Shown here: piece by piece, positions 11,017 through 12,878 of the stretch
Position numbering within the stretch: the stretch's first letter is position 1
How the letters are laid out: each line of letters begins with the position of its first letter
Source: Candidatus Kerfeldbacteria bacterium
GTDB taxonomy: Bacteria > Patescibacteriota > Patescibacteriia > UBA9570
Direction: 5' to 3'
NCBI GenBank assembly: GCA_003512175.1
Contig: DOSP01000044.1
Span: forward strand, 1-12,878
DNA length: 12,878 bases
Notes under the pieces: model-generated
Told to the model about the DNA's origin: nothing
Databases searched by the model: none
Seen by the model: the letters and a program-made list of their open reading frames with translations, nothing else
Made by a program: the position numbers and the translations under genes

Positions 11017-12732
11017 ATGATCATGCTACTAAAACTAGTTTGGCCCTCTGTTCTGGGTCTGCTTGTTAGTGTCTCGGTTTCTCACCTGACCGTATCAGAT
11101 ATCGGTGCCCGTAGCGCAACGTTACATTGGGAGGCTACCACAAATACTGATCACTACAGAGTAACTGTATCAAAAACAAACGGAGATCTGGTAAAAAAGT
11201 TTTCTGTTGAAACTGGCTCTAAGTTGAAACTGAAGTCGCGTCACTTAATTTCAAACCAGGGATACACATTTAAAGTACAAGCCTGCCAAAGTGACGACTC
11301 CTGTTCACCGTCCAGCAAACGCAAATCTTTTCGAACCAATCCTGCTCGGGTGGGGTCACTCACAATAACTGCTACCACGTCTGATGCCGCCACGGTGCAG
11401 ATTAGCAGTAAGCCACGCGGTACAATTAATAGTTACCAAATTAAAGTGAGGCAGGCTGGCTCGGTCATACAAACCATCACTAAAACAACTAAAACCGACC
11501 AAGCGTCCCCCAGCTATACCATTACTAATCTTGAGGGTAACACAACGTACAGCATCACCATTCGCGCTAAATATAACTCTACAAGCGTGGGGTCATACTC
11601 TCGACCAGTAGAATTCACAACGGACCAGCCTTTGTCTGTTACGAGCAGCTCCCCCAGCAGCAGCTACACCGACTTAGAACCAACTCTAGAAATTGTTGGC
11701 ACCGCCTTCCAGGATGGAGCGACCACCATGCTTGATGATATGGCAGCCAACACCACCACCGTCAATAGCGCAACCAGTATCACGGCCCTGTTTGACGATG
11801 GGCTAGCAACTGGAACATACACCGTTACGGTTACCAATCCTGATTCCACCAGCGCCACCCTAGAGGATGCTTTGACGATCAGCAACCCGCCAGACGAGTG
11901 GTCGAAGGAAACACTTAGCTTTAGTGGCTCGCCAAGACCCCTCACTTCCACGTGTACGATACTTATGCCAGATAATTCAACATACCGGATGTATTACATC
12001 GGTTCTGGCGGCGTGTGGAGTACTGTTTCCAGTGATGGTATTACTTGGTCATCACCGGTAACGACCACCATCAGTGATTCTGGGGTACAAAACCCCTCCG
12101 TATTGCGGCTCGCCGGTGGTACGTACCTCATGATCTATGGGGTTCAAACCACCGAACCAATGACTGAGCGCCTCTTCCGCGCCACCTCGACTGACGGCAT
12201 TACGTTCACCGAACAGACTGGCTCGCTTACTGGTGGGGTGGTCTTACTCGCCGAAAGTGATGAGGATGATTTTGTGTCTGTGCCTGAACTTATCCAACTG
12301 GCTGATGGTTCGATTCGGATGTATTTTGTTGCCTCGACAACCAATAGTAATGTGCATACTGCTGTTTCCACAGATAATGGAGCAACGTGGACTCGCGAAG
12401 GACAAATTGATATCTCCGGCGGCCCAACCGGCGGTCAAATTAACGATCCCGACGTTGTTGAGTTGGCTGACGGAACGTATCGGTTATTTTTTACCACACC
12501 GCCGGCCGACCAATCAATTGGTGATTTACGTATTCGTTCAGCAATATCAACCGATGGTAGAAGTTTTACATTAGAGTCTGGTAGCCGCGTCATACCAGCA
12601 ACTACTGTGAATGCGCTGATGGATCCGGATACGATACTGCTCAAAGACACGACAGATCAATACCGTCTCTATTACGGTGGGAATCTAACCGCTGGCGGTG
12701 CAGATGACTTGCGGGCATTATTCTCACAATAA
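11017..12732 (+). CDS. Secreted protein with FN3, TIG-like and five-bladed propeller domains
   Basis: A 571-residue extracytoplasmic protein of unknown substrate. Residues 1-21 are a hydrophobic signal or anchor (MIMLLKLVWPSVLGLLVSVS) without a clear AxA cleavage site. Two fibronectin type III domains follow (about 24-107 and 110-202; the first has C90 and C96, a possible disulfide), then a TIG/IPT-like immunoglobulin domain (about 205-290). A propeller (about 300-570) has five repeats of the form D-P-D-V-V-x-L-A-D-G-T-Y-R-L-F-F followed, in most, by Asp-box-like S-T-D-G-x-T/S-F/W (residues 338-344, 391-397, 451-458, 511-517). This plan is seen in sialidase- and GH43/GH32-like proteins, but I see no convincing catalytic set. 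No sorting signal closes the protein. The gene lies 7 nt after hup; an alternative ATG is at 11023. Confidence 0.8.
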   Translation: MIMLLKLVWPSVLGLLVSVSVSHLTVSDIGARSATLHWEATTNTDHYRVTVSKTNGDLVKKFSVETGSKLKLKSRHLISNQGYTFKVQACQSDDSCSPSSKRKSFRTNPARVGSLTITATTSDAATVQISSKPRGTINSYQIKVRQAGSVIQTITKTTKTDQASPSYTITNLEGNTTYSITIRAKYNSTSVGSYSRPVEFTTDQPLSVTSSSPSSSYTDLEPTLEIVGTAFQDGATTMLDDMAANTTTVNSATSITALFDDGLATGTYTVTVTNPDSTSATLEDALTISNPPDEWSKETLSFSGSPRPLTSTCTILMPDNSTYRMYYIGSGGVWSTVSSDGITWSSPVTTTISDSGVQNPSVLRLAGGTYLMIYGVQTTEPMTERLFRATSTDGITFTEQTGSLTGGVVLLAESDEDDFVSVPELIQLADGSIRMYFVASTTNSNVHTAVSTDNGATWTREGQIDISGGPTGGQINDPDVVELADGTYRLFFTTPPADQSIGDLRIRSAISTDGRSFTLESGSRVIPATTVNALMDPDTILLKDTTDQYRLYYGGNLTAGGADDLRALFSQ

Positions 12733-12741
12733 AGTAAGAAG

Positions 12742-12818
12742 TGGTGCCCCCGACTGGAATCGAACCAGTGACCATTCGCTTAAGAGGCGACTGCTCTAAC
12801 CGTCTGAGCTACGGAGGC
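12742..12818 (-). tRNA. tRNA-Lys (anticodon CTT)
   Basis: A 77-nt cloverleaf on the minus strand, CCA included. The acceptor GCCTCCG pairs with CGGGGGC, the D-stem is GCTC/GAGC, the anticodon stem GTCGC/GCGAA, and the loop CTCTTAA gives anticodon CTT (reads AAG). The T-arm is ACTGG-TTCGATT-CCAGT, the discriminator A, and CCA is encoded. As in tRNA-Arg(CCT), pair 27-43 is a G-A mismatch. It converges on the propeller gene, whose stop is only 9 bp from the tRNA 3' end. It lies 11 nt after tRNA-Arg(TCG) and is probably on the same transcript. Confidence 0.95.
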
Positions 12819-12829
12819 GTATATTGTTG

Positions 12830-12878
12830 TGCCCTCGACAGGAATCGAACCTATGTCCCTGGTTCCGAAGACCAGTGC
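12830..12878 (-). tRNA. tRNA-Arg (anticodon TCG), 5' part outside window
   Basis: The 3' two-thirds of a tRNA on the minus strand. The anticodon stem CTGGT/ACCAG holds loop CTTCGGA, anticodon TCG (reads CGA). The T-arm is ATAGG-TTCGATT-CCTGT, the acceptor 3' strand CGAGGGC, and the discriminator A. CCA is not encoded (ACAA follows). The acceptor 5' strand and most of the D-arm are cut off by the window edge. Confidence 0.88.

Noticed and set aside
12233..12574. Plus-strand 113-codon open frame within the propeller gene
   Set aside because: Out-of-frame shadow of the repeated propeller blades; the main frame has clear domain periodicity.
1..12878. CRISPR array, insertion sequence, integrase, toxin-antitoxin or phage genes
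   Set aside because: No regularly spaced repeats, transposase-like frames or terminal inverted repeats were seen; the tRNA genes show no duplicated 3' ends marking an integrated element.

Overview
The window looks like a chromosomal housekeeping segment of a small-genome bacterium, most likely a member of the Candidate Phyla Radiation (Patescibacteria). That assignment is inference from several things together: compact proteins, a degenerate diacylglycerol-kinase-like protein beside a bactofilin, a short YggS, tRNA genes with and without encoded CCA, and no Shine-Dalgarno sequence in front of the genes. No rRNA or ribosomal-protein gene is present to fix the lineage.

Layout. Bases 1-1925 are a minus-strand group: yggS (PLP homeostasis), a CNNM/CorC-type membrane protein, and the first 19 codons of thioredoxin cut by the window edge. 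A divergent gap of 124 bp leads to a plus-strand orphan gene (2050-2649) with a HExxH metallopeptidase-like motif. This gene is flanked by two identical 14-bp near-palindromes that resemble parS. Three minus-strand tRNA genes follow: Ala-CGC, Ala-GGC and Arg-CCT. Next is a 51-codon single-pass membrane protein (minus strand), whose promoter overlaps that of the divergent bactofilin gene.

From 3240 to 12732 everything reads plus: bactofilin, DAGK-like protein, infB, rbfA, nrnA-type DHH phosphoesterase, clpP, rny (RNase Y), ymdB-type phosphodiesterase, an HU protein, and a large secreted protein with fibronectin-III, TIG-like and five-bladed propeller parts. The window closes with minus-strand tRNA-Lys(CTT) and a truncated tRNA-Arg(TCG). 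Functionally the central block joins translation initiation and 30S maturation (infB, rbfA) with RNA decay (RNase Y, nanoRNase, YmdB) and protein turnover (ClpP).

The most striking feature is the promoter architecture. Seven protein genes have a sigma70-like promoter with exactly 17 bp between -35 and -10, and the -10 ends only 6-9 nt before the ATG. The predicted mRNAs would therefore be leaderless or nearly so. Several of these promoters sit inside the end of the preceding gene, so the apparent long operon is probably several overlapping transcription units.
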